Shown here: piece after piece, positions 18,178 through 25,906 of the stretch | Layout of the letters: every line of letters begins with the position of its first letter | Numbering within the stretch: the first letter of the stretch is position 1 | Origin: DASZGI01 sp035938995 | GTDB lineage: Bacteria > Actinomycetota > Actinomycetes > Streptomycetales > Catenulisporaceae | Direction: 5' to 3' | DNA length: 29,246 bases | Assembly: GCF_035938995.1 (NCBI RefSeq) | Contig: NZ_DASZGI010000239.1 | Coordinates: 1 to 29,246, forward strand | Made by a program: the position numbers and the translations under genes | The notes under the pieces: generated by a model | Told to the model about the DNA's origin: nothing | The model's database searches: none | The model's input: the letters and a program-made list of their open reading frames with translations, nothing else

Positions 18178-18671
18178 GTGTCTACTTTGTGAGCAGTCGG
18201 TGTCCGCCGGAGGATTTACAAAAGGGCGCGCGGACGCACCGGGATCTGCTAGGCGGCACTTCAGCAGGACGGAGATTTCCCCCCGAAGCGCCGCCGCGAC
18301 ACCATCCCAGCAGCGTCGCGGCGCACGCAGTATATAAGATCATTGCTAAGAAGAGCCGCGCGCCAGGGCTGGGAGCGCTCTCGGGAGCGGTCCGCCACCT
18401 GGGCGGCAATCACCGCCAGTGGCGCCAGCACTGCCCGAAAGCGCTGCCCGTTCTGCCCTCAAGTCTCGTCCGACGCGGAACAGTGGTTGAACCTTCGAGC
18501 ATCCATTGCCTACCGCGTCAGGGATAGTCGACGCGTTCTTTCCTCCGGCTTCTCTCAGAATCAGTTGACACGAAGCGCCGCGGAAGAATGCCACGAGCGA
18601 ATCGCGATGCTTCTGCCCGGGTTCGCGATTCCGTCGCACGCGCTTACGTCGTGATCTGGAGATTATTCTCG

Positions 18672-18854
18672 TCACAGCCGTTGGCTGTAGACCGCGACCG
18701 GCAGTTTGACGCAGCCGAGGCTCTCGTACAAGTCCCAGGGCGTGGAAGACGCCCCCGCCGGTACCGATGCGGACCGCCTCGGCGTCGAGTAAGCGCATGT
18801 ACCGACGCGCCGGGCCAGCTCCTCCTGGGTGAAATCGGCGACCCGCCGGTGCTC
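18672..18854 (-). pseudogene. Possible remnant of a helix-turn-helix gene
   Basis: A 60-codon open frame, bounded by a stop on each side, contains VADFTQEELARRVG, which resembles the first helices of an XRE-type DNA-binding domain. The following residues lose the similarity and there is no start codon at the front. It could be a degraded regulator or chance. Low certainty. Confidence 0.2.
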
Positions 18855-18901
18855 CTACGGAGGCATGCTCGCACAAGGCAGTCGTGAGTCCGCCGCGACG
18901 A

Positions 18902-18949
18902 TGGTCTGCGGCGGTGATGGTCCACCGCAGCAGTGGTCCGCGGCGGTGA
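18902..18949. repeat. Direct repeat, 16 bp, 32-bp period
   Basis: TGGTCTGCGGCGGTGA (18902-18917) and TGGTCCGCGGCGGTGA (18934-18949) differ at one base. The spacing is about three helical turns. It lies in the gene-free gap and its function is unknown. Confidence 0.5.
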
Positions 18950-19080
18950 GATGGGCGATCTGCATCGGCGGGCTCACGCACGCCCAGAGGGGGCGGCGTG
19001 AGCCCGCCGTATTCGGTCGCATTCGAGGCGCGGCCGGCCCGCCCGACTGTGCTCTCTAGGTCTCGGCTCTCTGTGTCTCG

Positions 19081-20490
19081 TTACGCAGCGATCGCCGGGA
19101 GCAGCGTCTCCGTGTATCGCCACAGCAGGGACGAGTCGTGCACGTGGAAGGCGGCGCCGTTCCAGAAGGTGTTGCGGTGGCCCTGCAGCGCGTACAGCGA
19201 GCTGTAGAAGCCCCCTGCGATGTCGGCGGCGCTCACGGTCAGCTCGCAGGGGCTGTGGCTGGCGAAGCCGACGAAGTTCGGATGGGTGGCCGGCAGCGTT
19301 CCGGCGGCTTGGAGCCGGCCGATCGCCTCGACGATCATCGCGCGCGCGGCGCTGTCGCTGACGGTGTAGGGGGTGCCGAGCCAGGCGTCGAACAGGCCGG
19401 GGATGTTGCTGCCTGCCAGAACGTACACCGCGGGCAGCGGCGGCAGGTTGTAGGGCGTGTCCGCCGCGACGTTCTGCACGGTCAGCGTGTTCGGGACGCC
19501 GGGCAGGCTCAGCAGCGCGGCGTAGTAGTTGGCGTGCTGGAACCGGCTGAACAGCGAGGACTCGGTGGTGTCGAGGCCGAACGGCGCGAGCGCGTTCAGC
19601 AGCGGCGGAATGGTGATCACCACCTTGCCCGCCTTGATGAGGACCGGCCCCGAGGGTGTGCCGGCGAGCAGCGCGACACCGTCCCCGTCGCGCTCCGCCG
19701 CGATGACAGTGCTCTCCAACAGGACGTCCTGGCCGAGGAAGGCGCCGGCCTGCTGGTACAGGCGGATGTTGTCGTGATCCGGGGTGGTCAGGAACGAGTT
19801 GTTCAGGATGGACCCGACGACGTCGAGACCGAAGTACTTGAGTATGTAGACGGTCGGCAGGTTCAAGATGCCGTTGAAGAAGCCCTGTCCGTACTCGAAG
19901 GCGAGCTGGACGATCGAACCGAGGTTGTTGGCGGCGGCGAAGTCACCGAACGGTTGCAGCAACTCGGCCGGGACGGGGTCGGGCAGGTCCCAGCCGGTCG
20001 CGAGGTACGGATACTGCTGGAGGATGCCGTAATACTCTCCCAGTGCGATCGGCACCGGCGGCGTGTAGCCCGGGATCACCCGGCCGGTGCGGAAGTCGGC
20101 GAATGCGGTGGTGCCCGTGCCCTGGAGGATGTCGGTCACCAGCGGAACGCCGAAGCGGGCGAAGTACTCGCGCACGACCGGAATGTCGTGGAAGTCGCTC
20201 ACGCCGAAGTCGGTCGTGAGCCCGGTCGCCGGGTCCCGGTAGGTGTTGACGTGCCCGCCGAGGTGGTCCTGGCTCTCGATCACCGCGACGCTCTTGCCCA
20301 GATCGCGCAGCCGCACCGCGGTGTACGTACCCGATGACCCGCCACCCACCACGACGACGTCGCGTTCGATGATATGGCTCACATCAGCGCTCGACGCCCA
20401 GGCCGCGGCGGGCCTGGCCGCCAGCGCCGTCGCGGCTGCGGCGGTGCCGACGGCCATTGTCCTCAGTGCCTGTCGACGTGTCGGCTGCAT
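19081..20490 (-). CDS. Tat-exported FAD-dependent oxidoreductase, flavin amine oxidase-like
   Basis: The 469-aa product begins with a twin-arginine signal: Arg5-Arg6, a hydrophobic stretch to about residue 30, and an Ala-rich cleavage region near 30-32. The FAD-binding Rossmann motif VVGGGSSG is at 47-54, with the ribose-binding Glu72 and the flavin amine oxidase-type LGGH at 77-80. The sequence style around this motif resembles the family that includes fungal beta-cyclopiazonate dehydrogenase, a NAD(P)-binding-like FAD protein also common in actinomycetes. The substrate cannot be read from sequence. Folding with FAD in the cytoplasm and export through Tat is expected. The RBS GGGAG lies just upstream of the ATG, and a candidate promoter lies 69 nt or more before the start. 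It is downstream of the extended SDR gene on the same strand (114 bp gap) and probably has its own promoter. Confidence 0.85.
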   Translation of the reverse strand: MQPTRRQALRTMAVGTAAAATALAARPAAAWASSADVSHIIERDVVVVGGGSSGTYTAVRLRDLGKSVAVIESQDHLGGHVNTYRDPATGLTTDFGVSDFHDIPVVREYFARFGVPLVTDILQGTGTTAFADFRTGRVIPGYTPPVPIALGEYYGILQQYPYLATGWDLPDPVPAELLQPFGDFAAANNLGSIVQLAFEYGQGFFNGILNLPTVYILKYFGLDVVGSILNNSFLTTPDHDNIRLYQQAGAFLGQDVLLESTVIAAERDGDGVALLAGTPSGPVLIKAGKVVITIPPLLNALAPFGLDTTESSLFSRFQHANYYAALLSLPGVPNTLTVQNVAADTPYNLPPLPAVYVLAGSNIPGLFDAWLGTPYTVSDSAARAMIVEAIGRLQAAGTLPATHPNFVGFASHSPCELTVSAADIAGGFYSSLYALQGHRNTFWNGAAFHVHDSSLLWRYTETLLPAIAA

Positions 20491-20558
20491 GACTTTCTCC
20501 CTCGAGGATCCCAGCTATGGGCGCGATTGGTTGACTCCTGCGGCAAACTCGCGCCGAT

Positions 20559-20586
20559 AGTATGCGAGCGAACCTCATGTTGTCAG
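20559..20586 (-). promoter_or_regulatory. Candidate promoter of the Tat-exported oxidoreductase
   Basis: On the minus strand CTGACA (20586-20581) and CATACT (20564-20559) are separated by 16 nt. TACTAT, overlapping by 4 nt and with an 18-nt spacer, is an alternative -10. The element lies in the 114-bp gap after the SDR gene. Confidence 0.4.
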
Positions 20587-20604
20587 CGCCCTGAAGTTCG
20601 GCCG

Positions 20605-21504
20605 TCACTCAGGCAGCGCGTAAGCCCCCGCGGCGATGTCCTCGAAGAGCGTCGGGCCCGTCGGCGTCCAGCCGAGCACTTCCCTGGTACGCGTGCTCGT
20701 CGCGACGATGTCCATCCCGAAGAAGCGTCCGATCCAGCCGAAGTGGGACTCGGCGTCCTGCGGCGCGACCGCCGCCGTCGGCAGGCCCAGGTAGTCGCCG
20801 AGGGCGGCGGCGATGTCGCGGGACGGGATGCCTTCCTCGGCCACCGCGTGCACCCGCGACCCCGCCGGAGCCTTCTCCAGCGCCAGCCAGACCATCCGCG
20901 CGGCGTCGGAGCGGTGCACCGCCGCCCAGCGGGTCGAACCGTCGCCGATGTAGCCGGCCACCCCGCGCTCCTTCGCGATCCTCGTCAGCGTCGAGGTGAA
21001 GCCGTGATCGCGCGCGCCGTGGACGGTCGGCGCGAAGCGAAGCGCCACCGGGCGCACCCCGCGCTCGGCGTAGGACAGGGCGAGGTTCTCGCTGCCGCCG
21101 CGCATGGAGTCGGCACCGTGGAACGGCGATGCGTCGTCCTCGGTGAGCGGCCGCCCGACGACACCCGAGGCCAGCCCGGAGGCGATCAGGAACGGCCGGT
21201 CGCTGCCCGCGAGCTCGTCAAGCATCCGCTGGACGGCGGCGTGCTCGCTGCGGCCGGCCGCGACGTAGTCGGAGAAGTCGTGCTTGAAGGCGAGGTGGAC
21301 GACGCCGTCGGCGGCCGCGGCCGCTGAGGCGAGACTGTCGAGGTCGTCGAGGCTGCCGCGGTGAGCGGTGATGCCCTTCGCTTCGAGCGCGGCGGCCGAG
21401 TCGTCGGAGCGGGCGAGGCCGACGACCTTGTGCCCGTGGGCGAGCAGTTCGTCGGAGACGGCGGAGCCGATCCAACCGGAGGCACCGGTGACGAAGACGC
21501 GCAT
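20605..21504 (-). CDS. Extended (atypical) SDR, NAD-dependent epimerase/dehydratase-like
   Basis: The 299-aa product starts MRVFVTGASGWIG, the TGxxGxxG dinucleotide motif of extended SDRs. It has an early segment DGVVHLAF typical of NAD-dependent epimerase-like proteins, and GDGSTRWAAVHRSDAARM towards the middle, as in the SDR_a5 group. The substrate is unknown; many relatives are reductases acting on carbonyl compounds. The start at 21504 is preferred because GGAAGG lies 9 nt before it; the same RBS abuts the in-frame ATG at 21513. The gene is divergent from a TetR gene with a perfect inverted repeat between them, so it is probably repressed by that TetR and induced by its substrate or a toxic carbonyl. 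Confidence 0.85.
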   Translation of the reverse strand: MRVFVTGASGWIGSAVSDELLAHGHKVVGLARSDDSAAALEAKGITAHRGSLDDLDSLASAAAAADGVVHLAFKHDFSDYVAAGRSEHAAVQRMLDELAGSDRPFLIASGLASGVVGRPLTEDDASPFHGADSMRGGSENLALSYAERGVRPVALRFAPTVHGARDHGFTSTLTRIAKERGVAGYIGDGSTRWAAVHRSDAARMVWLALEKAPAGSRVHAVAEEGIPSRDIAAALGDYLGLPTAAVAPQDAESHFGWIGRFFGMDIVATSTRTREVLGWTPTGPTLFEDIAAGAYALPE

Positions 21505-21535
21505 GATGTGCATCCTTCCGAGAGCATGACAGTTA

Positions 21536-21564
21536 CTGACATCAAACGTACCACGTGATGTCAG
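21536..21564. promoter_or_regulatory. Inverted-repeat operator between SDR and TetR genes
   Basis: CTGACATCA (21536-21544), 11 nt, then TGATGTCAG (21556-21564): 9-bp arms with perfect symmetry. The position between the divergent starts is classic for a TetR autoregulatory site. It covers the GTG and ATG at 21555 and 21558, which argues that the TetR protein starts further in. Confidence 0.7.
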
Positions 21565-21590
21565 CCGCTGCCATCGTTAGACTCGTAGGC

Positions 21591-22148
21591 ATGGGCCGCT
21601 GGATGCCGGACGCGCAGGGGCGGATGATCCGCGCCGCGATGGAGTTGTTCGCCGAGCGCGGCTTCGAGCAGACCACCGCCGTGGACATCGCCGAGCGCGC
21701 CGGCGTCACCGAGCGAACGTTCTTCCGGCATTTCGCCGACAAGCGCGAGGTCCTGTTCGACGGTTCCGCGACCATGGTGCACACGGTGCACGAGGCGATC
21801 CTGGCCGCACCGGGCGACCTCTCGCCGCTCGAAGCTGCGCTGACCGGGATCGTCGCGGCCGGCGACCTGCTGGAAGAGCGGCGCGACCACGCCGTGCGCC
21901 GCTCCCGGATCATCGCGGCCAATCCGAGCCTGCAAGAGCGCGAACTGCTGAAGCTGGCCGCGATGGTCGACACGACGGCCGAGGCCCTGCGCAAGCGCGG
22001 TGCACCCGAGCCCGCGGCCGACCTCGCCGCCCACAGCGCGGTGACGGTCTTCCATGTCGCGTTCGCTAGCTGGATCTCGGAGCAAGCGCAGCCCAGCTTC
22101 GCCGAATGCGTCGCGCAGACCACAGCGGCGCTGCGCAAACTGATGTAG
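21591..22148 (+). CDS. TetR-family regulator
   Basis: This 185-aa protein has an N-terminal TetR helix-turn-helix in its first 60 residues, including AMELFAERGFEQTT and ERAGVTERTFFRHFADK. The C-terminal part is a variable ligand-binding helical domain. The start at 21591 is chosen since the earlier in-frame GTG/ATG at 21555 and 21558 overlie the operator; no strong Shine-Dalgarno is seen, so the mRNA could have a very short leader. Divergent orientation to the extended SDR gene suggests it represses both genes. Confidence 0.85.
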   Translation: MGRWMPDAQGRMIRAAMELFAERGFEQTTAVDIAERAGVTERTFFRHFADKREVLFDGSATMVHTVHEAILAAPGDLSPLEAALTGIVAAGDLLEERRDHAVRRSRIIAANPSLQERELLKLAAMVDTTAEALRKRGAPEPAADLAAHSAVTVFHVAFASWISEQAQPSFAECVAQTTAALRKLM

Positions 22149-22217
22149 CAGAGCCCGGAGTCACACCGTCACACCGCCGCGTGAGGAGGCGTGCCGGGTC
22201 GGCTGTATCAGGTCAGA

Positions 22218-23027
22218 TCAACTCATGACGTCGATGCCGTAACGGTCGGCCAGCCGCTCGACACTGACCACACTTCCGCTCAATGTCATCAGGTCGGGAT
22301 CATCCGCAAGCGCGACGACCGCGCGCCCGACCCCCTCCATCGACTGCGAGTCGACCAGGTCCAGGTGCTCGGCGAACTGCATGACCCCCTCGGTGCGCAC
22401 CAGCCCGGGATGCAGCGCGAGCGACGCGACTCCATGCGCGCGCAACTGCACCGCCGCCGCCAGCGCCAGGCGGTCATCAGCGCTCTTCGCCATCGCGTAG
22501 GCGGCGCAGTACGGAGCCTGCTCGGCCTCCGGAACGGCGAAGGAAACCGTCACCACCAGACTCCCGGACGTCGCTATCAGCAGCGGCGCACACAACCGCA
22601 AGGCGACGTAATGCGCACGCACCCCGGCGGCGAACATCGCATCGAACAACTCGACGGGCTGCTCCCACAGCGGGGCGTTCCACTCCGCCCACGCCCCGGC
22701 GTTCAGCCGCTCGTACCCGCCCCACACGTTGTTGACCAGCAGATCCAGCCGGCCGCACTCCGCGTCGATGCGCTCGGCCACCGCCGCGACCGCCGTATCG
22801 TCGCCGTGGTCGCACACCACCGCCACACCCCGACCGCCTGCGGCACTCACCTCCCGCGCAGTCTGCTCGACCGTGCCCGGCAGATGCCCGGTGCGCCCGG
22901 CCGCGCTGGACCGAGCAGTCACGTACACCACCCAGCCAGCGCGGCCCAGCGCCAGGGCAATCCCGCGCCCGACTCCCCGGCTGGCCCCGGTCACCCACGC
23001 CACCCGCTCGCCGCCGCTCCCCACCAT
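22218..23027 (-). CDS. Classical SDR oxidoreductase, DHRS1-like
   Basis: The 269-aa protein has the cofactor motif TGASRGVG at 13-20, NNVWGG at 99-104 in place of NNAG, and the catalytic YxxxK at Tyr177/Lys181. The NNVWGGYE stretch followed by a Trp-rich loop (WAEWNAPLWEQ) is typical of the DHRS1-like branch. It is downstream of another SDR on the same strand, with a 77-bp gap. No clear Shine-Dalgarno precedes the ATG at 23027; the frame is open upstream to 23150. The substrate is not deducible. Confidence 0.8.
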   Translation of the reverse strand: MVGSGGERVAWVTGASRGVGRGIALALGRAGWVVYVTARSSAAGRTGHLPGTVEQTAREVSAAGGRGVAVVCDHGDDTAVAAVAERIDAECGRLDLLVNNVWGGYERLNAGAWAEWNAPLWEQPVELFDAMFAAGVRAHYVALRLCAPLLIATSGSLVVTVSFAVPEAEQAPYCAAYAMAKSADDRLALAAAVQLRAHGVASLALHPGLVRTEGVMQFAEHLDLVDSQSMEGVGRAVVALADDPDLMTLSGSVVSVERLADRYGIDVMS

Positions 23028-23104
23028 GCGCGTCACGGGGGAGACGCTAACGTGCCGATACGACAGATCCGCGATTGCCCGTCCATCCCCGCCGCGGCGT
23101 ATCC

Positions 23105-24019
23105 TCAGATCTTCCAGACGACGCCGGTCAGCTCCTCCGACAGCGTCCACAACCGCCTGGCCGTCTCGATGTTCTTCGCCGCCTCGATCGGCTGCACCTC
23201 CACCGGGTGACCGCGGTTCTCACCGAACCCTTTCGGGCCGTAGAACTTCCCGCTCTGCGCCTCAGGATCGGTCGCGGCATAGAGCTGGCCCAGCGCGCCC
23301 ATCTCGACTCGCTGCGCGAGCAGCAGGTTGCCGAGCCGCATCATCTGCTTGGACAGCCCAGTCGGCCCGGAAGACTGAAGATTCGTATCCGAATACCCGG
23401 GATGCGCGAGGATCGAGCGCACCGGACTGCCTACCGCGCGCAGGCGGCGATCGAGCTCCAGGCCGAACAGCACGTTCGCGAACTTGGACTGCGAGTAATA
23501 CCCGGCGGGCGAGTAAGAACGCTCGCCGGTCAGGTCGTCGAAGTGGATCGAGCCGCGCTTGTGCATGGTCGAGCTCACCGTGACCACGCGCGGATCGCGG
23601 CCTCGCGCGATGGTGTCGATCAGCAGGCCGGACAGGGCGAAGTGGCCCAGGTGGTTGGTGGCGAACTGGGACTCGAAGCCCGCGGCGGTCAGGCGGCGCG
23701 GCGGCATCATCACCCCGGCGTTGTTCACCAGCACGTCCACGGCGATCCCGTCATCCGCCAGCCCTTCGGCGAATCGGCGTACCGAGTCCGAGTCCGCGAG
23801 GTCGAGCAGGCGGTACTCCGCGTTCGCTCCGGGATGGGCGGCCTTGATCCGGGAGACCGCGTCAGCGCCCTTCGCGTCGGTGCGCGCGGTCAGCACCACC
23901 CGGCCGCCGTGTGCGGCGAGCCGCCGAGCCGTCTCGAAGCCGAGTCCGCTGTTGGCCCCGGTGACGACGAAGGTCCGGCCGGTCTGATCGGCGATCCGGT
24001 CTGCCGTCCAGCGTTCCAT
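23105..24019 (-). CDS. Classical SDR oxidoreductase, retinol dehydrogenase-like
   Basis: The 304-aa protein shows TGANSGLG at 20-27, NNAG at 99-102, Asn122 in ATNHLGHF, Ser150 in VSS and Tyr175/Lys179 in YSQSK. This is the complete catalytic tetrad of classical SDRs. The NHLGHF segment and the PGYSDTNLQ loop fit the protochlorophyllide/retinol dehydrogenase-like branch common in actinomycetes. The start at 24019 is preceded by AGAGGG; an upstream in-frame ATG at 24118 would give an extension without similarity. It is the first gene of a likely two-SDR operon, divergent from a TetR gene with a perfect palindrome between. Confidence 0.9.
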   Translation of the reverse strand: MERWTADRIADQTGRTFVVTGANSGLGFETARRLAAHGGRVVLTARTDAKGADAVSRIKAAHPGANAEYRLLDLADSDSVRRFAEGLADDGIAVDVLVNNAGVMMPPRRLTAAGFESQFATNHLGHFALSGLLIDTIARGRDPRVVTVSSTMHKRGSIHFDDLTGERSYSPAGYYSQSKFANVLFGLELDRRLRAVGSPVRSILAHPGYSDTNLQSSGPTGLSKQMMRLGNLLLAQRVEMGALGQLYAATDPEAQSGKFYGPKGFGENRGHPVEVQPIEAAKNIETARRLWTLSEELTGVVWKI

Positions 24020-24129
24020 GTGCCCTCTCACTCCCACTCTCGATCGCTCGGCTCTTGCCGCGCTCCGCGCGCCAGCCTCTTTCGTGCACAGAATGCCTGC
24101 GGCGACACTCAGTGTCAACCAAGACCCAC

Positions 24130-24147
24130 CGTGCCCTTAAGGGCACG
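24130..24147. promoter_or_regulatory. 18-bp perfect palindrome, probable TetR operator
   Basis: CGTGCCCTTAAGGGCACG equals its reverse complement. It lies 30 bp before the TetR start at 24177 and 111 bp before the SDR start at 24019, the usual place for a divergent TetR operator. Confidence 0.75.
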
Positions 24148-24176
24148 AGACCGCATGGGAGTGCTACCGTGATCTG

Positions 24177-24815
24177 ATGCGCTCCAGCCCACGGCTACTC
24201 GCCCCGATGACCATCGCGGAGCGAAAGCGGCAACTGGTCCGCGACCAACTCGGCGAGGCCGCGCTGCGCCTGCTGGCCGGCCAGGGCTACGAACAGACCA
24301 CGGTCGACCAGATCGTCGCGGCGGCCGGAGTGTCCCGCCGCACCTTCTTCCGGTACTTCAAGTCGAAGGAAGACGTCGTGGTCGAGTCCGTCAGCGACCT
24401 CGGTGCGGCGATCCGCGGCGAACTCGCCACCCGGCCGGACCACGAGAGCCCGCAGGAGGCGCTCCGCGCGGCCTTCGCCGTCGCGATCGAGCAGATGGCC
24501 GAGGAGCCCGCGAAGTCCTTGCCGCTGATCCGCCTCGTGTTCGGCACCCCGGCGCTGCACCGCCGCTTTCTGGAGAACCAGTCCGTCCTCCAGGAGGAGC
24601 TGGCCGCCGAGCTGGCCCGGCGCGAAGGACTCGACGCGCGCGACGACCTCGGGCCCGCGCTGGCCGCGGGCGTCGCCCTGACCGCGTTTCAAGTCGCCGT
24701 GGAATCCTGGACCCGGCGCGACGGCGACGGCGACCTAAACGCCCTGGTGGACGAAGCCTTCGCGCTCACCAACCCGGGAGCGGCAACGCAGCGGCCGTCG
24801 GCGACGGCTGATTGA
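24177..24815 (+). CDS. TetR-family regulator
   Basis: This 212-aa protein has a TetR helix-turn-helix at about residues 20-70 (ALRLLAGQGYEQTT, AGVSRRTFFRYFKSKEDVV), and a C-terminal domain of the type seen in many actinomycete TetR proteins. An internal ATG at 24207 is possible, but neither start has a strong RBS. Divergence from the two-SDR operon and the palindrome in between point to repression of those SDR genes and of itself. A strong hairpin follows the stop by about 75 bp. Confidence 0.88.
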   Translation: MRSSPRLLAPMTIAERKRQLVRDQLGEAALRLLAGQGYEQTTVDQIVAAAGVSRRTFFRYFKSKEDVVVESVSDLGAAIRGELATRPDHESPQEALRAAFAVAIEQMAEEPAKSLPLIRLVFGTPALHRRFLENQSVLQEELAAELARREGLDARDDLGPALAAGVALTAFQVAVESWTRRDGDGDLNALVDEAFALTNPGAATQRPSATAD

Positions 24816-24888
24816 AATCCGGCACCCCCAAGAGCGAAACCCGCGCCGCGACGGGGGCACGAGGGCCCTCCCGGTCTCGGCCCGGTCG

Positions 24889-24909
24889 GCGCGTGCGCCT
24901 CGCACGCGC
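24889..24909 (+). terminator. Probable terminator hairpin after the second TetR gene
   Basis: GCGCGTGCG and CGCACGCGC form a perfect 9-bp stem with a CCT loop. The run of T that follows is weak (TCTCGATTTA), as is common in actinomycetes. Confidence 0.5.
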
Positions 24910-25064
24910 GTCTCGATTTACCTCAGTGCACCGCGCTAGGGCTTGCGGCCAAGTACCCTCCAAGCGCTTAATCTCAGTATAAGTCGGTAGGGTCGGACTC
25001 CGACGGTGCGCAGGAGCTCCGGCCCGGCCGGACGGGGCATAGCAGTAGCGACGGGATGGACATC

Positions 25065-25616
25065 ATGACTAAGGGCACGCCGCCGGTGCAGAAGGGCGCG
25101 GTACAGCAGCCCGAGCCCGACGAGGCTCCCGGAGAGCTGGCTCGCAAACTCGGCAGGTTGTTCCTGCTGCATCCACACGACGGCAAGCCGTACACCGCCG
25201 CGGACGTCGCCGCGGCGATCAACGAGAAGGCCGGGAAGAACATCATCTCCGCGACCTACGTATGGCAGTTGCGCGTCGGCCGCGCGGACAACCCGACCGT
25301 GAACCGGCTCAAGGCATTGGCCGAGTTCTTCCACGTGCCGGCGGCCTACCTGCTCGGTGGGGACGACGAGCTCGACCGTCGCACCGAGGCGGAGTTGGAC
25401 GACCTGGAGTTGATGCAGCATCACCGGGTGCGGCAGGTCGCTTATCAGATGGCCACGCTGGCCGACGACGGGCAGGCGGCCGTCCAGGATCTCGCACTGC
25501 GCATCGCCGAACTGCCGGAAGAGGGCCGCGAAGTGCTGCTGAAGGTGCTCGCAGGGCTGGAAGACGCCTCAAAGCTCGCCGCGCGCCTGTCGAACAACGA
25601 CCGGGAGCGTGTATAG
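25065..25616 (+). CDS. XRE-type regulator, EspR-like
   Basis: The 183-aa product has a helix-turn-helix in its first half: ADVAAAINEKAG, then ISATYVWQLRVGRADNPTV, and ALAEFFHVPAAYLL. The arrangement, in which the recognition helix is followed by an NPT-type turn and an AAYLL helix, matches mycobacterial EspR and relatives. The second half is helical and probably mediates dimerisation. The start at 25065 has GACGGG about 9 nt upstream; the ATG at 25056 abuts the same sequence. A TATAAG at 24978-24983 might serve as -10, but no good -35 is seen. The next gene (25907) lies 290 bp further and has its own promoter candidate. The target is unknown. Confidence 0.8.
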   Translation: MTKGTPPVQKGAVQQPEPDEAPGELARKLGRLFLLHPHDGKPYTAADVAAAINEKAGKNIISATYVWQLRVGRADNPTVNRLKALAEFFHVPAAYLLGGDDELDRRTEAELDDLELMQHHRVRQVAYQMATLADDGQAAVQDLALRIAELPEEGREVLLKVLAGLEDASKLAARLSNNDRERV

Positions 25617-25692
25617 CGGAGCCGGTGTGTCGGCGAGGGCGCGTCGGGGGCGGCGGGCGCTCTTTTCCGGCGGACACGTGGGCAAAGAGTCA

Positions 25693-25720
25693 TTGTCGAC
25701 CGTGGCGGGACCAGTATGAT
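25693..25720 (+). promoter_or_regulatory. Candidate promoter of the 158-aa gene
   Basis: TTGTCG (25693-25698) and TATGAT (25715-25720, five of six consensus bases) are 16 nt apart. Transcription from about 25727 would make a leader of roughly 180 nt that contains an inverted repeat. Confidence 0.5.
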
Positions 25721-25772
25721 GGTGCCGCCAGATCGAACAAATCTTCGAGCACTGCACGGGTAACACACGTTC

Positions 25773-25816
25773 TTGGGTGTTCGATCGGCACACGACGTTG
25801 CATGCCTGACACCCAA
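25773..25816 (+). repeat. Inverted repeat in the leader of the 158-aa gene
   Basis: TTGGGTGT (25773-25780) and ACACCCAA (25809-25816) are perfect complements 28 nt apart. It could be an RNA stem in the long leader or a protein-binding site. Confidence 0.45.
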
Positions 25817-25906
25817 AGTAGCCAACCGGTATCAGCTATTTGTTCTATGCGGTTCAGCCTCACGCACGGGCGGGCGCGGGGCAAAGGTTCGGGGAGGGAT
25901 GGGACA

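Larger units (their letters stand above)
18178..19080. other. Gap of about 0.9 kb without a convincing gene
   Basis: Several open frames exist on both strands, but none has recognisable family features, a good RBS and plausible codon use together. The stretch looks less GC-biased than its neighbours. It holds a possible regulator relic (18672-18854), a short perfect stem (ACAGCC/GGCTGT, 18674-18688) and a 16-bp direct repeat near 18902-18949. It separates the SARP gene from the oxidoreductase block and may mark the border of the polyketide cluster. Confidence 0.5.

Noticed and set aside
18346..18981. Minus-strand open frame of 211 codons in the gene-free gap
   Set aside because: No recognisable family, no convincing RBS, and low-complexity Arg-rich sequence typical of chance frames in high-GC DNA.
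25262..25906. Upstream extension of the 158-aa gene through the EspR-like gene
   Set aside because: It would overlap the regulator gene in another frame; the strong RBS at 25891-25898 sets the start at 25907.
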